Assembly: GCA_032433765.1 (NCBI GenBank)
Contig: JAVIAB010000025.1
Location: 39,925,067 to 39,989,066, forward strand
Origin: Megaustenia siamemsis
Lineage: Eukaryota; Mollusca; Gastropoda; Stylommatophora; Ariophantidae
DNA length: 64,000 bases
Reading direction: 5' to 3'
How positions within the stretch are numbered: the first letter of the stretch is position 1; each line of letters opens with the position of its first letter. Position numbers and translations under genes: made by a program. A model generated the notes under the pieces. That model was not told the DNA's origin. It did not search any database and saw only the letters and a list, made by a program, of their open reading frames with translations. This document shows positions 31,601 to 41,817 of the stretch, piece after piece.

Positions 31601-33085
31601 TCTTCTTGCCTATCTCTTTGTCTTCTTGCCTATATCTCTGTCTTCTTGCCTATCTCTCTGTCTTCTTGTTTATCTCTCTGTCGTCTTGCCTTTATCTCTG
31701 TCTTCTTGCCTATATCTCTGTCTTCTTGCCTATCTCTCTGTCTTCTTGTTTATCTCTCTGTCGTCTTGCCTATATCTCTGTCTTCTTGCCTATATCTCTG
31801 TCTTCTTGACTATCTCTCTGTCTTCTTGTCTATCTCTCTGTCTTCATGCCTATCTCAACCTTCTTGCCTATCTCTCTGTCTTCTTGTTTATCTCTCTGTC
31901 TTTTTGCCTATCTCTTTGTCTTCTTGCCTATATCTCTGTCTTCTTGCCTATCTCTCTGTCTTCTTGCCTATCTCTCTGTCTTCTTGCCTATCTCTTTGTC
32001 TTCTTGCCTATCTCTCTGTCTTCTTGCCTATCTCTCTGTCTTCTTGCCTATCTCTCTGTCTTCTTGCCTATCTCTCTGTCTTCTTGTTTATCTCTCTGTC
32101 TTCTTGCCTATCTCTCTGTCTTCTTGCCCATCTCTCTGTCTTCTTGTTTATCTCTCTGTCTTCTTGCCCATCTCTCTGTCTTCTTGTTTATCTCTCTGTC
32201 TTCTTGCCCATCTCTCTGTCTTCTTGTTTATCTCTCTGTCTTCTTGCCCATCTCTCTGTCTTCTTGCCTATCTCTCTGTCTTCTTGCCCATCTCTCTGTC
32301 TTCTTGTTTATCTCTCTGTCTTCTTGCCTATCTCTCTGTCTTCTTGCCCATCTCTTTGTCTTCTTGCCTATCTCTCTGTCTTCTTGCCTATCTCTCTGTT
32401 TTCTTGCCTATCTCTCTGTCTTCTTGCCTATCTCTCTGTCTTCTTGCCTATCTCTCTGTCTTCTTGCCTATCTCTCTGTCTTCTTGCCCATCTCTCTGTC
32501 TTCTTGTTTTATCTCTCTGTCTTCTTGCCCATCTCTCTGTCTTCTTGCCTATCTCTCTGTCTTCTTGCCCATCTCTCTGTCTTCTTGTTTATCTCTCTGT
32601 CTTCTTGTTTATCTCTCTGTCTTCTTGCCCATCTCTCTGTCTTCTTGCCTATCTCTCTGTCTTCTTGCCTATCTCTCTGTTTTCTTGCCTATCTCTCTGT
32701 CTTCTTGCCCATCTCTCTGTCTTCTTGCCTATCTCTCTGTCTTCTTGCCTATCTCTCTGTTTTCTTGCCTATCTCTCTGTCTTCTTGCCTATCTCTCTGT
32801 CTTCTTGCCTATATCTCTGTCTTCTTGCCCATCTCTCTGTCTTCTTGCCTATCTCTCTGTCTTCTTGCCTATATCTCTGTCTTCTTGCCCATCTCTCTGT
32901 CTTCTTGCCTATCTCTCTGTCTTCTTGCCCATCTCTCTGTCTTCTTGTTTATCTCTCTGTCTTCTTGTTTATCTCTCTGTCTTCTTGCCCATCTCTCTGT
33001 CTTCTTGCCTATCTCTCTGTTTTCTTGCCTATCTCTCTGTTTTCTTGCCTATCTCTCTGTCTTCTTGCCTATCCATCTCTCTGCC
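28660..33085. repeat. 4.4 kb 20 bp pyrimidine minisatellite, about 220 copies
   Basis: Unit: TCTCTCTGTCTTCTTGCCTA, with CCTATATCTC, GTCAACTTG, GTCGTCTTGTCTA, TTGTTTA and TTGCCCA variants and a few 16-base units (CCTATCTGTCTTCTTG). A variant pattern with GTCAACTTG repeats after 512 bases (28881 and 29393) and one with CTTCATGCCTATCTCAACC after about 818 (31024 and 31842). Since 60 bases is three units, all three forward frames stay open for over 1000 codons; these are not genes. Confidence 0.97.
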
Positions 33086-33086
33086 T

Positions 33087-33087
33087 G

Positions 33088-33130
<43 letters not shown>
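33087..33130. repeat. (TCTA)n microsatellite
   Basis: About ten CTAT repeats between the 20 bp array and CTGCCTGCCCGTTTGCCTG. Confidence 0.9.
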
Positions 33131-33204
33131 GCCTGCCCGTTTGCCTGTCGGTCTATCTGTGTAATCTATCCATCTCTCTATTTGTTTGCCTACGGACCTG
33201 CCTG

Positions 33205-33571
33205 GGTGTCCGGTTAGCGCAATCGATAGGCGGTTGGCTTACCACGGCAACAGCCGGGGTTCGTAATCCTGGCGAGGACACCTGGGTTTTACTAATTCCC
33301 TAAAAATTAGTAGGAGCCGCGATAGCTCAGTAGTTAGTGAACTGGACTACTACGGACAAGGGGTAGGGTTCGATCCCAACCGACGGCTCCGGGTTCACCC
33401 AGCCTTAAATGGGTACCGGATTTTTTCTGGGAAAGTAAAAGCAGCACGGGCGTAATACCGACCACATTACCCCAAAAATCATGTGCTGAAGGTCTGTAAA
33501 ATATAGGGTCACTAACACCATATTTCCCTATACGCCACTTGGCGTGACGGGGGGTACTTTACTTTTACTTA
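33205..33571 (+). mobile_element. Dimeric tRNA-derived SINE (two heads) with 15-base target duplication
   Basis: 33205-33285 is one tRNA-like head: GGTTAGCGCAATCGATAGGC (box A region), box B GGGGTTCGTAATCC with a pairing T stem CCGGG/CCTGG. After a TTAGTA-ended linker, SINE1 starts at 33312 with GGAGCCGCGATAGCTCAGTA and runs to the ACTTTACTTTTACTT tail. CTACGGACCTGCCTG occurs at 33190-33204 and again at 33572-33586, so the whole two-headed unit inserted once. Confidence 0.85.
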
Positions 33572-33586
33572 CTACGGACCTGCCTG

Positions 33587-33940
33587 TCTGTTCATCCGTC
33601 CATCTGCCTTCTGTCTATCTCTGTCCGTTTCTCCATTTGATTCTCCATTACTATATCTCACACTTCATCGTATCAGTACTCCTCATATGTGTAATTGACC
33701 TCGACTGTCCCCCACTAAACTATCGTTAGTGATAAAACCAGCCGCCACTTTCCTATAGATGTACTTTCTCACCTGTAATTTGAGACACCTGTACTTCTCT
33801 ACATGTATCCTGACCACATGTTTTATAATTTAGCTGTAGCTGCCCACCTTCATGTCAGAAGTAATGTAACCATTTAAGTGTACTCACATGATTCACCATG
33901 TAATAATCACTTACCAGCTGTGTTTATATAATATATATAT
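33587..33940. other. Unassigned intronic sequence
   Basis: No gene or repeat beyond a short ATATATATAT run at 33927. ATCACTTACCAGCTG at about 33908 resembles the block at 36600-36940. Confidence 0.5.
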
Positions 33941-33944
33941 ATGG

Positions 33945-35950
33945 TGACCGTCCAACTAGTACCTGGTGACCGTCCAACTAGTACCTGATGACCATCCAAC
34001 TAGAACCCAGTAGTGACCGTCCAACTACTACCTAGTGACCGTCCAACTATAACCTAGTTACCGTCCACCCACTACCTAGTGACCGTCCAACTACTACCTA
34101 GTGACCGTCCAACTACTACCTAGTGACCGTCCAACTACTACCTAGTGACCGTCCAACTATAACCTAGTTACCGTCCACCCACTACCTAGTGACCGTCCAA
34201 CTACTACCTAGTGACCGTCCAACTACTACCTAGTGACCGTCCAACTACTACCTAGTGACCGTCCAACTACTACCTAGTGACCGTCCAACTACTACCTAGT
34301 GACCGTCCAACTATAACCTAGTTACCGTCCACCCACTACCTAGTGACCGTCCAACTACAACCTAGTGACCGTCCAACTACAACCTAGTGACCGTCCAACT
34401 ACAACCTAGTGACCGTCCAACTACAACCTAGTGACCGTCCAACTACAACCTAGTGACCGTCCACCCACTACCTAGTGACCGTCCAACTACAACCTAGTGA
34501 CCGTCCAACTACAACCTAGTGACCGTCCAACTACAACCTAGTGACCGTCCAACTACTACCTAGTGACTGTCCAACTACAACCTAGTGACCGTCCACCCAC
34601 TACCTAGTGACCGTCCAACTACAACCTAGTGACCGTCCAACTACTACCTAGTGACCGTCCAACTACAACCTAGTGACCGTCCAACTACAACCTAGTGACC
34701 GTCCAACTACTACCTAGTGACCGTCCAACTACAACCTAGTGACCGTCCACCCACTACCTAGTGACCGTCCACCCACTACCTAGTGACCGTCCAACTACTA
34801 CCTAGTGACCGTCCAACTACAACCTAGTGACCGTCCAACTACTACCTAGTGACCGTCCAACTACAACCTAGTGACCGTCCAACTACTACCTAGTGACCGT
34901 CCAACTACAACCTAGTGACCGTCCACCCACTACCTAGTGACCGTCCAACTACAACCTAGTGACCGTCCAACTACAACCTAGTGACCGTCCAACTACTACC
35001 TAGTGACCGTCCAACTACAACCTAGTTACCGTCCACCCACTACCTAGTGACCGTACACCCACTACCTAGTGACCGTCCAACTACTACCTAGTGACCGTCC
35101 AACTACTACCTAGTGACCGTCCAACTACTACCTAGTGACCGTCCAACTATAACCTAGTTACCGTCCACCCACTACCTAGTGACCGTCCAACTACAACCTA
35201 GTGACCGTCCAACTACAACCTAGTGACCGTCCAACTACAACCTAGTGACCGTCCAACTACAACCTAGTGACCGTCCAACTACAACCTAGTGACCGTCCAC
35301 CCACTACCTAGTGACCGTCCAACTACAACCTAGTGACCGTCCAACTACAACCTAGTGACCGTCCAACTACAACCTAGTGACCGTCCAACTACTACCTAGT
35401 GACTGTCCAACTACAACCTAGTGACCGTCCACCCACTACCTAGTGACCGTCCAACTACAACCTAGTGACCGTCCAACTACTACCTAGTGACCGTCCAACT
35501 ACAACCTAGTGACCGTCCAACTACAACCTAGTGACCGTCCAACTACTACCTAGTGACCGTCCAACTACAACCTAGTGACCGTCCACCCACTACCTAGTGA
35601 CCGTCCACCCACTACCTAGTGACCGTCCAACTACTACCTAGTGACCGTCCAACTACAACCTAGTGACCGTCCAACTACTACCTAGTGACCGTCCAACTAC
35701 AACCTAGTGACCGTCCAACTACAACCTAGTGACCGTCCAACTACTACCTAGTGACCGTCCAACTACAACCTAGTGACCGTCCACCCACTACCTAGTGACC
35801 GTCCAACTACAACCTAGTGACCGTCCAACTACAACCTAGTGACCGTCCAACTACTACCTAGTGACTGTCCAACTACAACCTAGTTACCGTCCACCCACTA
35901 CCTAGTGACCGTACACCCACTACCTAGTGACCGTACACCCACTACCTAGT
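33945..35950. repeat. 2 kb 22 bp minisatellite, about 91 copies, with higher-order repeat
   Basis: Unit: CTAGTGACCGTCCAACTACA then AC, with ACTAC and CACCCACTAC variants. A variant order beginning GTTACCGTCCACCCACTACC recurs at 34321 and 35157, exactly 836 bases or 38 units apart, and a GTACACCC block recurs 858 bases (39 units) apart (35025, 35883). Confidence 0.97.
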
Positions 35951-36147
35951 AAGCTCTTTCAATAGGAGAAAATGTCGGGTGTTTTCCTCCGTTTTCTTGT
36001 GAGCACCGAACGATAATCCCGCTGAGACACCTGTTTTCACCGTTTGTAATGTCAGGCTGATAAAATAGACTGGCAATGATTGTATTTAGTGTGCCATGAA
36101 ATATCAGATAGTGCAGGTCCCCGTAACAGTACGGTAGTGTCAATTAT

Positions 36148-36570
36148 TTACCCATCATCATGTGCTATACCGATTGGAGCAGGTGATCATGTCCTTCCAC
36201 AATTTTCTATCCACAGTGCATCGTATCAATTTTGTTGTTGACTGTTTTCCATGCCATAACACTAAGCTATCTAGTATCTTCTTTCTTTGTCGTCCGCGAT
36301 ATCTATTTCCCTATATGTTGCCAGTTGTAACCAAGTATTCCAACTTTCCTCTTCTCATGATGTGCAACAAAAATGTTGATTGTTTCTTTCTGATGTTTTT
36401 TAGGCGCTCCCTTTCTGTACTGGCAACTTTGAAAATGTCCTCAATTGGTCTTTTTAGCTGTCCAGGGAACTCTCGACATTCTTCTGAGAAATCACTACTC
36501 TGTGGCCTCTAATAGTCTTTTCATTGATTTCTCTACTCTTTATGATTCGCTTCACTGCCCATAATTATTT
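36148..36570 (-). pseudogene. Non-LTR retrotransposon 3' end (LINE-B)
   Basis: Minus strand carries the LINE-B C-terminal region (reverse of CCTCTTCTCATGATGTGC and TTTGTCGTCCGCGATATC) and ends in a CATGATGATGGG tail at about 36150. Frames are broken. Bases 35951-36147 are unassigned. Confidence 0.75.
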
Positions 36571-36599
36571 ACTAGATGTCTTAAATTTTAGCCACCACT

Positions 36600-36940
36600 G
36601 TATATAATATACAAACACAACTGGTAATCAGTTACCTGTAAATATATATATATAATATACAAGCACAGCTGGTAATCATTTACCTGTATATGTATATAAT
36701 ATATAAACACAATTGGTAATCACTTACCTGTATATACAAACACAATTGGTAATCACTTACCTGTATATACAAACACAATTGGTAATCACTTACATATATA
36801 TATATACAAACACAAGTGGTAATCACTTACCTATATATATACAAACACAAGTGGTAATCACTTACCTATATATACAAACACAAGTGGTAATCACTTACCT
36901 ATATATACAAACACAAGGGGGTAATCACTTACCAGTATAT
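36600..36940. repeat. ~30-36 bp array with ACTTACCTG (U1 5'-end-like) core, about 10 copies
   Basis: Unit: TGGTAATCACTTACCTGTAT then ATACAAACACAA. ACTTACCTG equals nine bases of the U1 snRNA 5' end and is the complement of a consensus donor CAGGTAAGT. Exact CACTTACCTG occurs at about 36721 and 36751, with one-base variants in the others; isolated copies follow at 37341 and 37371. Confidence 0.85.
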
Positions 36941-37247
36941 ATTGCTCCCCTAAATGTTAAAGGATAGTCAAACAGTAATTACCATTAGGGAAATGAAGTG
37001 TTAATGACGTCATTGTACTAAACCTTAGATTCAGGTGTTGAGGTGGCTAGTTCACTTCCTCGCCCTTTCAAAGTTGCTGGGTGGACTCCAGGAGCCCTTT
37101 AGGTCAGAAAAAAATGTTCTCAACTGGCATTTTAAAACCAAACATTCAGGTCAACAGACGAGTGCGCCGTAACCCACACCACCACCAGAGTCTCAATGTA
37201 CTTCTGTACCTGGACTTAATCCCAGTTATAATCACTCACCTGTATAC

Positions 37248-37249
<2 letters not shown>

Positions 37250-37292
<43 letters not shown>
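37250..37292. repeat. (TA)n microsatellite
   Basis: About 20 TA repeats after CACCTGTATACCTG. Confidence 0.95.
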
Positions 37293-37295
<3 letters not shown>

Positions 37296-37371
37296 TTCTC
37301 TACCTGTAATTAAATCCCGATGTAATAACTCACCTGTACTCCCTTACCTGTAATTAAATCCCTGTGTATTC

Positions 37372-37471
37372 ACTTACCTGTGCCTAAACCCAGGTGTTAT
37401 CTTCTTTATTTGTATTCTACAGTATGGGTCTGGCCATTAGTCTGGTTGCAACCTGCAAGGAGAAGGTAAGT
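37372..37471 (+). promoter_or_regulatory. Possible RNA hairpin masking the exon E donor
   Basis: ACTTACCT at 37372-37379 is perfectly complementary to AGGTAAGT at 37464-37471, the exon E donor. The 84-base loop would hold the acceptor and the whole 43-base exon. A second partial match CTTACCT lies at 37343. Whether it forms is inference. Confidence 0.4.
37423..37465 (+). CDS. DDX1: DDX1 exon E: 43-base exon
   Basis: Completes arginine and encodes MGLAISLVATCKEK, the block after motif VI (family: MGLAISLVAT then KEK). Acceptor TTTGTATTCTACAG ends at 37422; donor AAG|GTAAGT at 37466. Enters in phase 2 and leaves in phase 0. At 43 bases it is very short and lies between introns of 8.9 and 6.0 kb. 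Skipping it would shift the frame. Confidence 0.93.
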
Positions 37472-37664
37472 ACTTCTTTTGTTGATTCTTCAATTAGCTT
37501 GTCTAATTTGCTTTTGAAGAGGGCCTCTTGATTTATGTTGTTGTTGTTGTCGTCTCCAAGTATTGAGAGGGGAAGATGGATGCGGGTGTGGAGGCACCAT
37601 CAAGGGCAGACAGTGGATCCATGTTACGATTATAGGGAGATGTCAACTATTCATTTTTTGTCTC

Positions 37665-38725
37665 CACTCAGATTCAACATCACTTTGCTGCTATCTGCTA
37701 CCACTTCCTCCACCCCAATTCAATATCATTTTTTTGCTCCACTTCAATTCAATATCACTTTTTTTGCTATATGCTACCACTTCTTCCTCTACTGCAATTC
37801 AATTTCACTTTGTTGCTATATGCTATCTCTTCTTCCTCTACTACAATTCAATATCACTTTGTTGCTGTATGCTACCATTCCTTCATCTACTACAATTCAA
37901 TATCACTTTGTTGCTATATGCTGCCACTCCTTCAAATTCAATATCATTTTGTTGCTATATGCTACCTCTTCTTCCTCTACTGCAATTCAATATCACTTTG
38001 TTGCTATATGCCACAATTTCTTCCTCTACTACAATTCAATATCACTTTGTTGCTATATGCTACATCTTCCAATTCAATATCACTTTGTTGCTATATGCTG
38101 TCATTCCTTCCAATTCAATATCACTTTGTTGCTATATGCTACCTCTGATTCCTCTACTACAATTCAATAGCACTTTGTTGCTATATACTACTTCTTCTTT
38201 CTCTACTACAATTCAATATCACTTTGTTGCTATATGCTGCCATTCCTTCCAATTCAATAGCACTTTGTTGCTATATGCAACTTCTTCTTCCACTACTACA
38301 ATTCAATATCACTTTGTTGCTATATGCTACCACTTCGTCCAGTTCAATATCACTTTGTTGCCGTATACCACCATTTCTTCCTCTACTACAATTCAATATT
38401 TCCTTATTGCTATACGCCACCATTTCTTCCTCTACTACAATTCAATATTTCCTTATTGCTATACGCCACCATTTCTTCCTCTACTACAATTCAATATTTC
38501 CTTATTGCTATACGCCACCATTTCTTCCTCTACTACAATTCAATATTTCCTTGTTGCTATAGGCCACCATTTCTTCCTCTACTACAATTCAATATTTCCT
38601 TATTGCTATACGCCACCATAACTTCCTCTACTACAATTCAATATTTCCTTATTGCTATACGCCACCATAACTTCCTCTACTACAATTCAATATTTCCTTG
38701 TTGCTATAGGCCACCACTTCACCAC
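37665..38725. repeat. 46-49 bp minisatellite, about 22 copies
   Basis: Unit: TTCCTCTACTACAATTCAAT, ATCACTTTGTTGCTATATGC, TACCAC. From 38390 the unit becomes TTTCCTTATTGCTATACGCC (49 bp). Some copies lack the CTCTACTACA part. Confidence 0.92.
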
Positions 38726-38859
38726 AAATTATAATGTCCATCTTGCTATGTGCTTAAATCTGTTACAAATCTGTGTTGCCCATCCTCAGTTCTTGTATGC
38801 CAATATTCAAATTTCTAGTAGGTAGATGCCCCACCCTCTATGCCCCCATCCTCTATTTC

Positions 38860-39255
38860 AAAGTTTGCCCAGTTGCTATATCCAACCTCTATTTCAAAAT
38901 TTGCACAGTTGCTAGATGCCCTCTACTTTAAAATTTGCCTATTTAATATATGCCCTCTACTTCAAAATGTGCTTAATTGATATATGCCCTCTACTTCAAA
39001 ATTTGCCTAATTGATATATGCCTTCTACTGCAAAATGTGCCTAGTTGCTATATGTCCTCTATTTCAAAATGTGCTTAATTGCTATATGTCCTCTACTTCA
39101 AAGTTTGCCTGGTTGCTATATGCCCTCTACTTCAAAATTTGCCTAGTTGCTATATGCCCTCTACTTCAAAATGTGCCTATTTGTTATATGCCCTCTACTT
39201 CAAAATGTGCCTAGTTGCTATATGCCCACAACTTCAAAGTTTGCCTAGAAACTAT
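38860..39255. repeat. 34 bp minisatellite, about 11 copies
   Basis: Unit: CCCTCTACTTCAAAATTTGC then CTAGTTGCTATATG. Shares TTGCTATATGC with the previous array, so the two may have a common origin. Confidence 0.92.
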
Positions 39256-39860
39256 GTGCCCCATTCCTTTCAAAAGCTCCCGTCTTTTGGCTGTAGACGA
39301 GATCATGGCTAACGTAAACCATCAAGAGCTGCCCTGATTAGCGGTTGTCACGCTACAAGATCGTCCTAGTAGCAGCGGATGTGTGGCATCAGTCACGTGA
39401 TCTCCGAGAGATCTGGCACTCGAACTATGTGCCCTCACGGAACACTGGCATAAAGCTGCCGCGGTTGATGCATAACTCGTGACAAATATCCTGGATCTGT
39501 CAATGTCAGGACTAACAGTTTGCCCATTGCTCTCCCTTAATGGTTGCGTCACGTGCTGGAACGGTCCACACACCAGGAAGTGGACTCTTTAAGTTGAGGT
39601 CAGTTAGACCTGCAACAGAGCCATCCTATTATCAACACACACCACTCATCCTACACGAACAACAACAAATCAATCTTAATGTCCCGATTCATGGGACCGT
39701 TATTGCTGTGGTTAATCACCTCACTGCACGGGACAGCGCCCCAGTCCTTAGCGATGTACCGATCAGCCGTAATGTATAAAGCTGGTTGGCTGAAGCTGTG
39801 ACTTAACTAACATGTTTCTGTAGATGTCTAGCTTTGACTTGAACGTAGGTTCAACCATCA
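39256..39860. other. Unassigned single-copy-looking segment
   Basis: About 600 bases of balanced composition with no array. Short frames on both strands (79-83 residues) resemble nothing known to me. It may be a mobile element body. Confidence 0.4.
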
Positions 39861-39864
39861 TAGA

Positions 39865-40702
39865 GTGTTGTATTAGTTCATCTCTTCTATAGATTGTATT
39901 AGTTCATCTCTTCTATAGATTGTATTAGTCCATCTCTTCTATAGATTGTATTAGTTCATCTCTTCTATAGATTGTATTAGTCCATCTCTTCTATAGATTG
40001 TATTAGTCCATCTCTTCTATAGATTGTACTAGTCCATCTCTTCTATAGATTGTATTAGTCCATCTCTTCTATAGATTGTATTAGTTCATCTCTTCTATAG
40101 ATTGTATTAGTTCACCTCATCTAAAGATTGTATTAGTTCATCTCTTCTATATATTGTATTAGTCCATCTCTTCTATAGATTGTATTAGTCCATCTCTTCT
40201 ATAGATTGTATTAGTTCATCTCTTCTATAGATTGTATTAGTCCATCTCTTCTATAGATTGTATTAGTTCATCTCTTCTATAGATTGTATTAGTCCATCTC
40301 TTCTATAGATTGTATTAGTCCATCTCTTCTATAGATTGTACTAGTCCATCTCTTCTATAGATTGTATTAGTCCATCTCTTCTATAGATTGTATTAGTTCA
40401 CCTCATCTAAAGATTGTATTAGTTCATCTCTTCTATATATTGTATTAGTCCATCTCTTCTATAGATTGTATTAGTCCATCTCTTCTATAGATTGTATTAG
40501 TTCATCTCTTCTATAGATTGTATTAGTTCATCTCATCTATAGATTGTATTAGTTCATCTCTTCTATAGATTGTATTAGTTCATCTCTTCTATAGATTGTA
40601 TTAGTCCATCTCTTCTATAGATTGTATTAGTTCATCTCATCTATAGATTGTATTAGTTGATCTCTTCTATAGATTGTATTAGTTCATCTCTTCTATAACT
40701 TG
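39865..40702. repeat. 26 bp minisatellite, about 32 copies
   Basis: Unit: AGATTGTATTAGTTCATCTC then TTCTAT. A rare CACCTCATCTAAAG variant occurs at 40113 and 40399, 286 bases or 11 units apart, with matching neighbours, which shows a higher-order duplication. Confidence 0.95.
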
Positions 40703-40714
40703 TCTCTGTCCATC

Positions 40715-41690
40715 TCTAAATGCTACTCTCCCCTGTCGTATACACTATCTGTGTTGCTACATTCTGACAGACCTTTATTGATCCATCTCTAGATGCTACT
40801 CTCCCCTGTCGTATACACTATTTGTGTTGCTACATTCTGACAGACCTTTATTGATCCATCTCTAAATGCTACTCTCCCCTGTCGTATACACTATTTGTGT
40901 TGCTACATTCTGACAGACCTTTATTGATCCATCTCTAGATGCTACTCTCCCCTGTCGTATACACTATTTGTGTTGCTACATTCTGACAGACCGTTATTGA
41001 TCCATCTCTAGATGCTACTCTCCCCTGTCGTATACACTATTTGTGTTGCTACATTCTGACAGACCGTTATTGATCCATCTCTAGATACTACTCTCCCCTG
41101 TCGTACACTATTTGTGTTGCTACATTCTGACAGACCGTTATTGATCCATCTCTAGATGCTACTCTCCCCTGTCGTACACTATTTGTGTTGCTACATTCTG
41201 ACAGACCGTTATTGATCCATCTCTAGATGCTACTCTCCCCTGTCGTACACTATTTGTTTTGATACATTCTGATAAACCGTTATTGATCCATCTCTAGATG
41301 CTACTCTCCCCTGTCGTACACTATTTGTTGTTCCTACATTCTGATAAACCGTTATTGATCCATCTCTAGATGCTACTCTCCCCTGTCGTACTCTATTTGC
41401 GCTGCTACATTCTGATAAACCGTTATTGATCCATCTCTAGATGCTACTCTCCCCTGTCGTACACTATTTGTTGTTCCTACATTCTGATAAACCGTTATTG
41501 ATCCATCTCTAGATGCTACTCTCCCCTGTCGTACACTATTTGTTGTTCCTACATTCTGATAAACCGTTATTGATCCATCTCTAGATGCTACTCTCCCCTG
41601 TCGTACTCTATTTGTGTTGCTACATTCTGACAGACCGTTATTGATCCATCTTTAGATGCTACTCTCCCCTGTCGTTTCATTATTTATGTT
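40715..41690. repeat. 71-73 bp minisatellite, about 13 copies
   Basis: Unit: TTATTGATCCATCTCTAGAT, GCTACTCTCCCCTGTCGTAT, ACACTATTTGTGTTGCTACA, TTCTGACAGACCG. Later copies lost TA in GTATAC and gained a GTTGTTCC variant. Confidence 0.95.
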
Positions 41691-41817
41691 CCTTCATTCA
41701 TACATTGTAATACCATCGATTCAATGATGCCGTCAGCAGTTCTATTCTTTCTCCGTTATCTTTGTACATCCTAACAGATTGTTTGCCTCCTCTCCTTTGA
41801 AGTAATGTTTCCTATTT

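Noticed and set aside
28582..33303. Forward open frames of up to 1478 codons (FLPISLSSCLSLCLLAY repeats)
   Set aside because: The 20 bp unit repeats in frame every 60 bases, so all three forward frames are open without selection. No start context, homology or codon bias; the exon D and E phases show this is intron.
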